Assembly (NCBI GenBank): GCA_029216955.1
Contig: JANAVB010016200.1
Coordinates: forward strand, 2,569,839 to 2,633,838
Source of the DNA: Iris pallida
Lineage: Eukaryota > Streptophyta > Magnoliopsida > Asparagales > Iridaceae
DNA length: 64,000 bases
Direction: 5' to 3'
The translations under genes and the position numbers were made by a program. Of this stretch, positions 12,561 to 24,078 are shown piece by piece (the stretch's first letter is position 1; every line of letters starts with the position of its first letter). A model generated the notes under the pieces. The model saw nothing but the letters and a program-made list of their open reading frames with translations. It had not been told where the DNA came from and ran no database searches.

Positions 12561-12911
12561 ACTGGCACCTTTGACTAAGTCTCCTGTGCTATACAGATTA
12601 ATTCTTATGCCACATAATGACTTGCACGAACCAGCTATCAACATTAATTACATGCTGACAAAATCTTCCTGAGCGTCGCATTGTGCGAGATTCGAGCAGA
12701 TTTTTCTTGATCTCCGTGCTGTCAGCTGTCAGGAAAATGATAATGCCATTACAGCTTCTCGAGGAAGTATGCCATATGTCGTTTGCGTAACCTGACTCCT
12801 TCACAACCAGATGTCGGCACAACCTGATGGTTTAGCGCAATGTAATAATTTGGTGCCATTTGATAATCTAACACTTTAATAGGTGGCGCAGCTTGATTTT
12901 TAGCCTCTACA

Positions 12912-13891
12912 CCTCAAGTATCGACGAGGAGACTCCTTTGCATCGAAAGGTGCAAGCGTCTGTGGCTTGTACTTAGGAGGATATATCACATTATCCCATT
13001 CAAGGGGATATGTTGCCAGATCTCCATCTTTTGGAGTGATTCTTATTTTTTTCGGGCGTCGAAGCGAGCGTACAACTCCTTGAGAGCCTGTTGCATGTCA
13101 CTCGACAATGGGGGTCCAATCATTGATGGGCTAGACTGTTGCGGCAGTGCTTGGTTTATGACCGGAGATGGCTCATGAGGAGGTGCATTGGATTCCCTAT
13201 TTGTCCCCAGGTCTTGATTTGTTGGAGCAGGCGCATTGGAGGTCAACTAATCTTTGATCTCCAGAACCACAAAAGTCAAGGCTTGTATAATCTTATTTAA
13301 CATATTCAAACCCGTCTCAAGGGCTTCTATACGTTGTTGATGGTTGGACCCCTCGTTGCTTCCCGTGTTGTCACCTTTGGCCAGGTAAACGGATATCAGG
13401 TGGAAGGAAATAGAAGGCATCGTGGATCTTTCGCTCTCCGGTTTGGACCCTTGAGTTTCGCCTTCCTGAGGGTAGACGAGTAGGTTGCAATTGTCCTCTG
13501 ACTCGAAGCAGTTGCTACCCCCAGCTTGTTGGCAGCTTACACCCATGGACGCATCTGTATCTGTTCTGTACAAACTTTTTTTTGGCTGAAACGAGGGATT
13601 GTCATGGAACGTTGGGTTTTGGCTACCCCCAGCCTGTGTTGCAGTTGAAGCGACATTCCTTTGTGACAACGGTTTGCTCTTGGCACGTGTGTGTTGGAAT
13701 ACACCTGTACTAGGTACTGCCAGCTTACTGCCTCTAGGTCGGCCCTTGGGTTTGCTAGCCAAAACGGAAGAATCCTTGGAGAGCTTCTTGAGGGATGGCG
13801 ACCCCCATATGGCATTACATGAAGCAACCAAGAGCTCATCTTCTTCTCCACTCGATAATCTCTCACCGAGTCTCTGATAGGCAGGGGCCAC
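12912..13891 (-). pseudogene. gag of Tat-like element E2, cut by E1
   Basis: On the minus strand a frame runs from 13891 to 13043 with one internal TAG (13247-13249). A frame change near 13030 leads into PPKYKPQTLAPFDAKESPRR (about 12980-12920). That stretch resembles the start of a Tat-type gag core, just upstream of where the conserved gag domain should begin. The N-terminal part is basic, with KGRPRGSK, a possible helix (RIEALETGLNMLNKI) and a proline-rich linker. The core itself is missing because E1 inserted at 12911; the rest would lie left of the window. Assignment to gag is by position and the short match only. Confidence 0.55.
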
Positions 13892-14047
13892 CGGTCACAA
13901 TCTTTGGAAGACAGACTGCCTTCTCGGTTGCGATGATGTTGTTTGGTGGCAGCAACAGTTGATGGTGATATTAGCACAAGTGTGTCCTGGGACAGAGTCT
14001 TCTCTCGTCTTGCGCTTGTGAGAGATCACATTGCGCAAGTGAGAGGC

Positions 14048-14109
14048 TCCCACATCTACACTCACTTCATGTGCACAGGGGCACTACGCCTATGAGTGAA
14101 GATGTGGGG
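14048..14109. other. Inverted repeat between E2 ORFs
   Basis: Arms of about 17 bases (CCCACATCTACACTCA and TGAGTGAAGATGTGGG) are separated by about 27 bases, so a stable hairpin is possible in RNA or DNA. It lies in the non-coding gap between the upstream ORF and gag. Confidence 0.6.
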
Positions 14110-14289
14110 AGTGCTTCTCCTTACTCAGTTCCTTCGCGTGAGGCACGCTTAGATTCTAACTAGGGATTTGCTCGTGAGGCCGATCCACTTTATGCTTACA
14201 GCGACGCCGCTCGCATGAGTTTTTCCCCACAGTATGCAACCTCTGGCTCGAATAATGCGCATGAGCACCCAAGTGATAGAAAGACATTG

Positions 14290-14952
14290 CTAGTCGAGGC
14301 ATCGAAGCACCCGAACTAGTTCTGTACAGCTTGTCTCGGCAATGCGTATTACTGACAACGTAAGCTTTCGGTCAACTATTGGCATAGCACATTGATCGCA
14401 CGAGGCACGAGATGCCTTGGACTTTCTTGTACCACCCCTAGAAGGTGTATAGTACTCAGAGTCCAACATGATTGTTGGCGTAGAACATTGATTGGGCAAG
14501 GTGCATGCTGCCACGGATTTCTTCATGCTATCCCTAGAAGGTGCATAGCATTCAGAGTCCAACATGGCATTACCCAAAGGGGAGGCAATTCTGTCGAAGA
14601 CAGAAGTTCCAGCCTGTGACACAATCTTCGTGTGCGGATGGTAAGCTGCACTTTTTGCCCTGCGATGAGCCTTCGTTTGGCACACGTCAAGGGAGTGGCA
14701 CCCTCCACTGCGCTTTTCAGCAACTGGAGTTGCCCGAGCGAGTGTAGCAGCAGCAAATGGAGGCGTCTTCGATGCTTCGATGTTCAGAGGAGCCTGGAGT
14801 GCGTCCCCCTCCGTCTTACTACTTGTCGTAGCAGCTTTGGGCACCCAAGTACGTCGAGTCTTATTCGACTTTACTAGCCTCTTCGAAGGACCCGAGTTTC
14901 CTTCAGAAAGGAGATCTTCGAACGCTTGCTTATCGAAGTGCACGACCAGCAT
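14290..14952 (-). CDS. ORF upstream of gag in Tat-like element E2 (220 aa)
   Basis: This is an open frame of 220 codons starting ATG at 14950-14952, about 70 bases downstream of the primer-binding region. Its first 50 residues align with the ORF of E1 (LVVHFDKQAFEDLLSEG against LVVQVDQTAYEAMINTG; TRRTWVPKA against TRSVWTPKS). The C-terminal half holds two tandem units of about 33 residues, each opening MLDSE.Y.PSR and containing a QC..P.. end. There is no known domain, signal peptide or membrane segment. It is probably the extra pre-gag ORF seen in Tat/Ogre-type elements. Function is unknown, and expression is doubtful because the LTR and gag are interrupted. Confidence 0.55.
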   Translation of the reverse strand: MLVVHFDKQAFEDLLSEGNSGPSKRLVKSNKTRRTWVPKAATTSSKTEGDALQAPLNIEASKTPPFAAATLARATPVAEKRSGGCHSLDVCQTKAHRRAKSAAYHPHTKIVSQAGTSVFDRIASPLGNAMLDSECYAPSRDSMKKSVAACTLPNQCSTPTIMLDSEYYTPSRGGTRKSKASRASCDQCAMPIVDRKLTLSVIRIAETSCTELVRVLRCLD

Positions 14953-15009
14953 CTTTTACGAAGATTCCAATAAATCGTTGTCAGATTACGTCACCACCTT
15001 CTCATCAGA

Positions 15010-15045
15010 GAAGAAGAAAGTCTCCAGCAGAGTCATCATTTTGTT
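15010..15045 (-). other. Primer-binding region of E2
   Basis: On the minus strand the LTR end (CATGGCA) is followed after six bases by ATGATGACTCTGCTGGAGAC, nearly the same as in E1. This fixes the element's orientation as minus. Confidence 0.6.
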
Positions 15046-15301
15046 TGCCATGAACAGAAGTTATACGAACTTTTTGTATAGAAACGAGAAAAGAGTACAG
15101 AAGATTCCTAAATAAGAGATCTAAGTACAAAAGTTTCTGGAAAAGTATGACGGTGGAGATCGAGCACTGCAGCGGCTCCTTTACTCTGTTGACGATCTTA
15201 CAAGGAAATGAACTTACTCTGACTTTCTGATGTCTGTGAGTGGTAATCTGGGTTGCCAATCAAGAAGATGTCGAAGCCTCGAATGAAGGAAGACTTCTTA
15301 T

Positions 15302-15310
15302 GTTTATAGG
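15302..15310 (-). promoter_or_regulatory. Sense TATA box of LTR E2
   Basis: CCTATAAAC on the minus strand, 264 bases from the LTR end. This is the same placement as in LTR E1 and LTR G. Confidence 0.6.
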
Positions 15311-15463
15311 CAAGCGTATATACGATATGCGAATGGGTTTTAGCGCACAGGAGTGTTGTACGCATGAGATTTCAGGAGGATCTGTTTGTGACTGCTTTAT
15401 GGGGCTGCTTCTGAGCTGACACATGACAGTTGTTGAGATTTCTTCGTTCCTGAGGTCTTGGGA

Positions 15464-15667
15464 GGTTGGCACCACTTATTATTAGTGACATGTGGCGTGC
15501 ACACACTGTTCGAAGATCTCTTTTATTTTGAACAAACTAGATTTTGATTCTATCGAAGGAGCGATGGTTGGCACCACTCATCATCAGTGACACGTGGCGT
15601 GCACACACTGTTCGAAGATCTTGTTTCAGTTTAATCAAACTAGATTTCAACTATATCGAAGAAGCGA
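15464..15667 (-). repeat. 102-bp direct repeat with G-box-like core in LTR E2
   Basis: Two copies begin GGTTGGCACCACT and include AGTGACAYGTGGCGTGCACA and CTGTTCGAAGATCT. They lie directly upstream of the sense TATA. The second copy contains CACGTG, the first the variant CATGTG. Confidence 0.75.
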
Positions 15668-15894
15668 CGGTTTGAACAACCTAGGTCAGATTGTACCTGA
15701 AGAGATATAAATGTTTGAACAAACTATATCTGATTGCATCTAAAGAGATACGACTATCATACTATGTGTGTGGCATAGTGCCACGTTGCGGAGGAGCTGC
15801 GCACTATATGAGCTGCACTTTTATGGGGGTCGAGGCGACTGCGCTTCTAAGATAATGAGTAACTGTATTTTTGGGCAACAAGTGACTGTGCTTC

Positions 15895-18268
15895 TGTCAC
15901 GCCCCGCTCCCGTAGGAGCGATCATCCTCACAAAGGCGTGATGCCGCACGAGCCTAGATTGTGCTCGTGCAAGGCGGGTTCCATAACGGCCGATTACAGC
16001 GGCTGTGACGGGGTCATCGCACAGAAGTCCCAAGCAGAGACATTGAATAATAGCAGCAGAAATTTGAAGCAAAATACAAGTTATTCAAAAGATGCATTTT
16101 ATTGATATTGGAACAAGGATTACAATGGAGGATATGGCCAAGATTACAAGTCACTCAGGCTCACTCTTCTCACATTACAAGTCGCTCAGCTCTCTCTCAT
16201 CTCTCAATACAAGTCTTGAACCAGCAGATGCTTCGGAAGGTGACGTCCATACATTATGTCCCGTATAAGTCTTGACTCCACACGGCCGCACGCTACGAAT
16301 TGCCAAGGAACTCCATGCCTCGACGCATCCAAGCGAGCTCCGCACCATGAGCTTCTACCTGTGCCTGCACATGAAAACTGTGTGGGTGTCAGTACTCAAC
16401 CGTACTGGCGGAATGAGCTCCTCGCCTACCCATACAAAACCGACACGTTCATTTACTTTGTACAACATAGGGACTTTATGATTGTCTTTCTACTATTGCC
16501 TTAGGATCAGTTTTAGGACAGATACCTTGGCCTATTTTGTGTTTCAAGACCATCTCGTACTTGTATCAACGTTAACCTATCAAGTCGTGCTTGCCTTTCG
16601 GCCCGTAATCAAAGACGCAACTACTCGGTGTGAATCCATTTCCATGTGACCGTGCTACAAATCCATCGTGATGTGCCTCGCAACTCAGTATGACTTAACC
16701 ATATCGTAGCCTCGCGGCCCTTGCTACTTTGATCACCAACTGACCCAATCAAGACTTGTGGGCTAAGTGTCACTCGACCGACTTTGTCTTGCGGTATTTT
16801 CTGACTTAACTCAAGATGACTCAAATCCAACTTATGCAACTTATATGCCGACAACTTAAGACTCGACGTACATCTCGTGCCAAAGCTCGGTGTCTTTGTT
16901 GAAGCCAAATCTTAAGCCCAAACATTGTCTTTCGATCGTGCACGCATTCGACTCGACTCATTGATATAGTGAACACCACACTCGACTCAATCCAAAGGCA
17001 TATACGCGGATCGCCGCCCATGCCGACTCATCTATATGAACTAGTCACTAGCGCCCAGCGCTATAATGGACTCCCTTTGTAGCTTTTGATTAGATGGACG
17101 CCCCTTGCCAGCGCGAGTAGCTAGCTCCGCTGCAAGTCCCCGCCTAACCCGTACGGTCATCCAGCACAGCTACGATGTCTACCATCGAAACGGTTCCCAT
17201 AGAACGCCTGGATCGTCGTTCGAGAAACTGTTTATTTTACCTTGTACAAGTTGTCCAATGACCATGCAAGACTCGACTCGAACTGCCATCTTACATAGTC
17301 AATCTACTTCTAGTGTTACCATCTCTTTCAGGGCCAAGTTCAATACTTTTCAAATCTGAGACCTTGCCTCGACGACCCATAGTCGCGAGCATTCTTCTTT
17401 CTTGCCCTATCATTTCATTCAACTCAAGAACAACTATTTGAAGCACTTTTCCAAACTCAATGATTCAACCATGGCTCGTGCCTTAAAACACTAAGTCCGT
17501 GACATCGTGCCTTAATCCAATTTGAACTCTATGCGACACCACCACCCAACACATACTCTATATGACGGGCTTGGACTATGTTGTTATACCTAGCCGTAGA
17601 ACTCATAGGACCGTGCTTGCTACTACTCCGGTAGCCTAACATAACTTGCCTAACTTAACTTTGCAACAACTTGACGAGCAAAGGCTGCATCAAGCTTTGC
17701 CTTGATGGAACGTGTCGTGCACGTGTTCGGCTTGAACAAACAAGTTATTTGGTTGCCTAGACTTATGCCACAAGCTTTGCAATACAGCTTAACCAATAGG
17801 GCGGGCAAAGGCTATGCCAAGCCTTGGACAATGGATCGTGCATGCTTTATCAAGCATTCATGCTGGCGACGCCTATTACTTAGGCTACGTTCATAACTTT
17901 GTCTACTCAACCAACTTTTCTTCTTCCAAGCCACGGGACGAAGGATCGAGTGTCCTTTTCAAAGCACGTCGTGCACCAACTCTAAGCCGACCGTTGGACC
18001 TTTCCATATTCTAACTCAATTCGACCTATCGGGATTATTTCCTTATCTATGTGGATTCGTCTTTTTTATTATCAAGCCTACTTGTGCATTTGAAAACATA
18101 CGATTTATTATGTAAAGGCTAAGATGAGACAAGTTTATCGAAACTACCCCACCTAAGCGAGCGGTCGCCTCGACCGAGCGATGTCTTCGAGCAGCCGTTG
18201 TAAGCCTAAGTCTGAACGCCGTCGGCGTTCCAATTCCTCTGATTGACTGAGCGGGACAGGGCACTACA
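15895..18268 (-). repeat. 3' LTR of element D (2.37 kb)
   Basis: On the plus strand it runs from TGTCACGCCCCGCTCCCG to GGGCACTACA. It matches 36313-38689 along its full length with scattered substitutions and few gaps. On the minus strand the interior before it ends TTTCGAGGACAAAAATTTTC, the usual context of a gypsy polypurine tract. Confidence 0.9.
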
Positions 18269-18670
18269 TCATATACCACTCAGAAAATTTTTGTCCTCGA
18301 AACTAGCTGAGTATACTTATCGACTTATAACTTGATTCAACATCCTACATTTCTCGCACATATTTCTCCTATTCTTTTCTCAAATCCGAGCCACGCTCGT
18401 GCTGCCCACAATCTTTTCTTCAAAACTTACGATCTCAAAATCCTCGACACTTTCCCGTTCCTCAAGTCTCACTTGATTCAACGTATCACTTAGTTGGATC
18501 GTGCACATATTCCAGGTGTCCCCAAAATACATGCATTTCAGCCGAGCATCGTGATAGCAAATTCTGCCATTACCACTCGAGTCGGATCGTGCACATATTC
18601 AAGCATCTTTGATATACATGCATGTCAACCGAGCCTCGTGAGTGGTGCCTCCACAATTCCTATCTCTTCA
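18269..18670 (-). other. Left piece of D's interior
   Basis: About 400 bases of non-coding DNA lie between D's 3' LTR and element C. GTGCACATATTC followed by a C..ATACATGCAT block occurs twice (about 18502 and 18590), spaced about 90 bases apart. No gene was found. Confidence 0.6.
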
Positions 18671-18675
18671 CGCCG

Positions 18676-19905
18676 TGTAACACCCAGTTTTCCAGATGAG
18701 GGTAATTTTGAAATTTTGTAATTATATTATTATTTATTGATATTTATTTCATATTATGATTTTTGATAATTTTTAATCATTTTTAAACAATTTAAAAACT
18801 GTTTTAAGTCATGACTTGTGATTTTGATGTGCTGCTAGTGAAATCCTAGAGACTGCTTGACCTAGAGCCTAACCATGTCATTAGGATGATTTATTATCAT
18901 TTTTAGCCTAGGGATAGTTTGGTCATTTTGGCTTATTAGAATTATTAATTGAAATATTGGATTGGTGATTCCTAGTTTGGGCTTTGACTTATAGAGACTT
19001 GTAGACTAGCCTAGAAGCTAACCCTAGCTATGGTAACCCTAGTCTAACTTGAGTTAACCCATTTTAGTCATTAGAGATTAGTTTTAGAATGAGAGGATTA
19101 AGTTTAGAGTAAACTAGTCATGACTTATGGTTTTATGAAATGGCTTATGACTTCATGACTTAAATGATCATGACTTAAGCCCATGGGCTAATTTAGGAAA
19201 CCCTAACCCTAATTATTCAACCCATGGCCAGCCATAGGAGAACCCCCCCCCCCTATTTAATGTCATGTTGAGGTGTTCTTGCCTCTTTTAGTGCTTGACC
19301 TAGAAATTGAAGAAAAGGTATTTTCTCCCCTTCCAAAAATCCCAATAAATTCATTTTAATTCTTTTTAACCCTAGTCTTTTGCATTAGGATCTAAATTCT
19401 GGTTATCTACTGTTTTTGGAGGATCATCTCAGTTTTGTTGTCATTTGGAGCTTGGGAGTTGGTATTTGGAACCCTTCCATTTGGGGCTTTCTTGGAGGAT
19501 TAACACTCATAGGTAAAACCCTCAAATTGTGTTTTATTCCGGATTTTAGTGCATGATAGCTTAGGTATAGGTGTCCCCTAGCTACTGTAGAAATTTTGTG
19601 TCATTTGTATTAGGTTTCGTGTCCGTATCGGACACGTATCAAACCTATAGGCTGGGTGTTTGACGAAATGCCCGAACCAATTCGATTTGCTGTTTTTGCA
19701 AATCTATTTGAATAGAATCCTAGATCTATGGTTTGCTTAGGGATTTCTGTTGTTTTTTCCTGATTTTAGTTTTGTGTCGTGTCCACACGGGGACACGAAT
19801 ATGCTACCCGCGCGGTGTACACTGTGTCCTGCATCACGGGGTCAATAACTCCCGACACAGGACACGTGGACATGCCATTTTTGGCGAGGGGCTTGGGGCA
19901 TCATC
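18676..19905 (+). repeat. 5' LTR of C, first piece
   Basis: It matches 29248-30475 of the 3' LTR nearly base for base, including the donor-like CATAG|GTAAAA (19512/19513; 30083/30084). It is interrupted by solo LTR F at 19906. Confidence 0.92.
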
Positions 19906-20173
19906 TGTCACAATCCGCTCCCGAATAATCGGACACGAGTCCGAAATGCCCAGCCTTCGTCATTAGACACGACGAAGTAAGCTGTACCAAGCTAGAGAAA
20001 ACTAACCAGATAAACATGAAAGTATATAATCACAGCATCTAAAAACGTATCCCAGAATGATCACCATAATCCACAATTCTATGTATATAAATATACGAGT
20101 CATCAAGAATGAAATGTACTATGAATTCTAAATCAATATCTAAAAGTAAGGCTAACAGTCTAAACCTGAAACC

Positions 20174-20242
20174 TCAAGCTAAGTCATGACCATCCTGCTC
20201 AGCTAAGATCCCGGGCTCTGGCCCATAAGGTAGAATGATATC
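20174..20242 (-). other. Short acidic reading frame near the 3' end of LTR F
   Basis: On the minus strand, after CCTGACTGGATAAGTTGCAG and a second GCAG, a 22-codon frame reads DIILPYGPEPGILAEQ, then DGHDLA and a stop. It occupies the same place, behind the same CTGACTGGA motif, as the frames in C and H. It shares YGP..G and a D-rich end with them. Confidence 0.35.
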
Positions 20243-20370
20243 CTGCAAGTATACCTGCAACTTATCCAGTCAGGAGCGGAGCAAAGTACAGCTCTAGGTA
20301 ATGAACAAGACATCATGATATGAAAGTACAAGGGAAGATGGTATGTAAAGCACAAGAAAGAACATGGTGT

Positions 20371-20446
20371 ATAAGTACATGAAAGAACATGGTATGTAAG
20401 AACATGAAAGAACATGGTATGTAAGAACATGAAAGAACATGGTATC
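20371..20446 (-). repeat. 27-bp tandem repeat in LTR F
   Basis: The unit ACATGAAAGAACATGGTATGT is repeated about three times with small changes. Confidence 0.8.
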
Positions 20447-22137
20447 TCAGGAATCATAGGAACTAAGTACATGATATATCTCCTAAATATGTGTGTACAA
20501 TATTTAAAATATAACTAAGTATGTGACCGACTAGGGGTAAGCACATGAAAGCACATGAATGATACGGCTTAGGACCCGCGTGCACGATGCGGGATCTAAG
20601 CTAAACACACCTGAGTTATTTCTTGGGTTTGGTCACATAAATAGTATATTTCCCCTCCCCAGATACAAGTAATAAGAACAAGGAACATGAGCACCAGAAA
20701 AATATGTCGTGTCGCAGTGTGTCAATCAAGGAAGCACATGATATATTAAAATGTACAAGACCATAGAGTGTACTTGCCTTGCTCTAGGAAAGTACGGGTG
20801 AAGATCGGAGCTAGATGTCCTCCTGTTATGAAATGATTTTACAAGTTGATTAATTTAACAATCACTAGTTAAGTATTTCTAACTAAAAGGTCAAACTATA
20901 TTTTCCTTAGTTTACTCCTTATATATAAACCAGTAATCCATCTACAAGTTATGATACCATATTAATCTTATTAACTATACTTAACATACTAGGCAATCCA
21001 TAATATATAATTATCAATCCCAGATTCTATACTTCGTTTGTATAAACAGTACAAATTTCCTTTTTAACTCAAAGCAATGAATGGAAATTGTTTTTATTTT
21101 CAAAACTCAGTACAATTCTAAAATAGCTCTAATCATTATCTAACTAATCACTATTTTATTTCTAACCAATTCTACCAACTAATTACTTAGTTATTGCATA
21201 CTTCTAGTAGTAGGCAAGAAGACTGTAATACCCCTTGGAAATTGTTGATCCAAAATATATTAACAAATCAAGATTTTATATAGAAACTATAAGAGAATAA
21301 AATAGTACATGTTAAATAATTTATTTAGAAATATAATCCCCAAAATACTATTTAATAATTATGGCAACAATATTAGCTCATCTATAATATATGAACAGCC
21401 ACAAATTAAACCAAGCTTAACTAGATATAGGCTCGGCCAAGGGTCACACAGCAACATTGAAGCAAGCTTTTGGCAAGAGTGTGCTTGTTTGAAGAAGGCA
21501 TTGTGATCCCATTTTTTCCCATCATACTCATGATATTCGAAGACAACTACAATTTTGATCATCTATTCAACCCAAGGAATTCTAAACTCAGCTGTATAGT
21601 GGACCAACAATCTATATACAACACAACACATGACTAACATCAACAAAATGTGCATACAGGAACATAACCCACACATACTGTAACTCCAAATATTCATTAA
21701 AATTGAACTCATTAACTCCAATCCAAATTCCAGGAAATATACACTTCAACACAATTCAGAAATCAAAATAAAAGAATATACACTCATAGATAAAACCAAA
21801 ATAGAAATCTAAAAGTAGCTTTGCAGAACAATCGGCCCCCGTCTACGCAACCACGGACATAGGAGGACACGAACTTGTAGAACAGAACAACTCTGGGACA
21901 CGCACCCCGTACACTGCTACATCTGACACACGCCACACTACCTAAAGCTCAAATGCGAATCAGGACACTGCTGGACACGGATAAGAGAATCGGACACACA
22001 CAAGAATCCCCTACATCAAATCATCCCAGCTGCAAACTCTTCCAGTAACAAAGACTCGATAAGAACACAAAATTTAGAAACCAAAGAAGGAAATTAAACC
22101 AGGAAGTTGCCCCTCACCATATTCAACTGCAGAACAA

Positions 22138-22221
22138 ATCAAGCTGAACTCACTATATACAAAATCAAGCTGAACTCACACTATATACAAAATAAAGCTG
22201 AACTCACACTATATACAAACT
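22138..22221 (-). repeat. 28-bp tandem repeat in LTR F
   Basis: Three copies share AAGCTGAACTCACACTATAT; the first is shorter by two bases. Confidence 0.85.
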
Positions 22222-24041
22222 TATTAAACAGGAACCCAACTCGCAAATAATATACACCATAGCCAAGCTTTTGAAATTATTTACAGATTCAAACTTAACT
22301 CTACAAAATGCAAAAAATGAACGGTGCTGCAATCGAAGGAAACACGTTCATGCCAACTCGACCCCTGCACCCGCTTCATAATCGAACACGCACACACACG
22401 GTTAGAGGTGAAGCAGCAGAACACGACTCACGACAGGGACAGAACCTCGGATACAAATCAAACGCGAAAATGAACCACAAGTTAGGACAATACTAGCCGA
22501 TCAATACTGACAACAATACTAAGGTTGAAGAATGATCATATTCGTACCTGGAATAATTCAACATGCAGCAGGACACAAAACGGATACGACCCTCCGATCC
22601 AAACAGAACCAACCCAGGTTGAACGGATTGCACAGTCGATCACATCAAATTTCTGATCAAACACTCTGATCTGTTATTAACGAGACAACACCAGCAAGAA
22701 CAAATCGATTAATAAACAGGGCACTAAATTGGAATTCAATGGTTCGATCAAGATTTTACCAACGATTAGGGGAACTTGATTTCTTGTCAAAGGAGTTCGA
22801 TCAGACCAAGCGATCCCGATCTGCACTTGTAAACCAAGCGAGAATAATGAGGAGATCAGAATCGAACAAATTCCTCTCAGGAATTCAAGAAGCTCACCTA
22901 GTCGACGACACGGTCGTGGAGAAATTTGCTAGGAAGACGGAGATCTGTTGCCAAGGTAAGTCGACTTGTCATCGCCGTCGTTGAGACTGAAACTAGCGAT
23001 GAAGGCTCGTCGACAGTCGGAGTTGCTCGGTGCCGAGGATGCTGCAGCGGAGGCGGCGCCGTCGAAGAAAATTTTGGGTTTTCACCAAAGAATAAAACTC
23101 GTGGGGAAAACGAGTCCTGGTCGTCGTCCTCGTCATCGTAGCCGTGGTCGCCGAGTGGTGGTCGCCGAAGATTCCATAGTCATGCGCCACCGGAAAGCCG
23201 TCGAGGAGAAGAAGTGCAGCCCCCCCGCCGTCGGTCGTCGGGCTAGGGCCAGTCGCCGTTGGCCGCGGAGCTCCTTGCCTAGTCGTCGTTCGCCGGCCGA
23301 AGCTGGAGCTAGGGTTTCGAAATCGAATTGGGAAAGAAGAGTGGAGAGGGAAATGTTTTGATCTGAAAAAATCTGAAGAATGAGAGAAGTTTCTCTCTCC
23401 TCCCATAATATAACCAAAAAGTGCACATTTGCACTTAAGTCCCTCCGCCCCCAAAATATTCAAAGCAGTCCTTCCACTAAAGGAAAATTTACAAGGACAC
23501 CCCCTTTCTTTCTGTTATTACATTGAATACAGAAAAAATTAGTTAGAAAAGTTTGTTACACTATTGAGGGATCACACTAGTTAGTTACTCCCAAACAATT
23601 AATTAATTAACCCAGATATTTAAGTAAAACCCTTTTCCAAATATATAATCATGAATTATAAATAGTAAAACAACTTGAATATGATTTATTCAAAATACTA
23701 GGGATTTCTAAGATTTAAAAATTTTGAAAAAATGGAAAGTGGGGTTACAACATCTGCCGTCATCCTCTCAAAAGATGGGGGCGTGTGGTTGCGTGTGCTA
23801 GGAGAAATCCTCCCCGTACTGGCCGTACTGGCCGCACGCGTGGGCTGTACACGCGAGCATTTTAGCCACTGACACGCTCATTTAATTTGGACACGGGGAC
23901 ACGGGGACGCGGTGCAGGGTGACACGATTGTAGCCCTATGTGGGGCGAATACGTGGGCACGAGCACGAGTCGTGTCGTGCCCTGTGTCGCGCGCGGGACA
24001 CGCGTGCACGCGTGCACGATGCAACGCACTGTCCTGTGCGC

Positions 24042-24078
<37 letters not shown>

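Larger units (their letters stand above)
11882..12911 (-). mobile_element. 5' LTR of Tat-like element E1 (1.03 kb)
   Basis: On the plus strand it runs from TGCAAAGAAC to CCTCTACA, so it reads TG...CA on both strands. In the sense (minus) direction it has a TATA box at 12103-12114 and an AATAAA near 11909-11914, and ends about 30 bases before the primer-binding region. That is a normal U3-R-U5 order. Its right end abruptly cuts a gag frame of E2 at 12911/12912. A two-copy direct repeat lies upstream of the TATA box. Confidence 0.8.
15046..15894 (-). mobile_element. E2 5' LTR, left piece
   Basis: It starts TGCCATGAAC on the plus strand, next to the primer-binding region. The sense TATA (CCTATAAAC) is at 15302-15310. 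A direct repeat lies upstream of the promoter. The LTR stops at 15894 where element D begins, and resumes at 38695, as shown by the duplicated GCTTC and by the same GCTGCGCTTCT words on both sides. Confidence 0.75.
19906..23749 (-). mobile_element. Solo LTR F (3.8 kb), minus strand, inside LTR C
   Basis: The uninterrupted partner LTR reads GGGGCATCATCTGCCG at 30466-30481. Here that site is split, with TCATC (19901-19905) and ACATC (23750-23754) on either side, a 5-bp duplication with one change. In the sense direction it starts TGTAACCCCACTTTCC and ends GCGGATTGTGACA. There is no interior or second LTR, so recombination between its LTRs has removed the body. A TATA-like TTATATTATG lies near 23403-23412 (minus). 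A pyrimidine-rich leader and CGAAACCCTAG follow. Confidence 0.88.

Noticed and set aside
22966..23463. GC-rich frames of 97-156 codons on both strands of F
   Set aside because: They lie over the LTR's promoter and leader. Codon use is R/T/S-rich from CGG/CGT words, and no family is recognisable.
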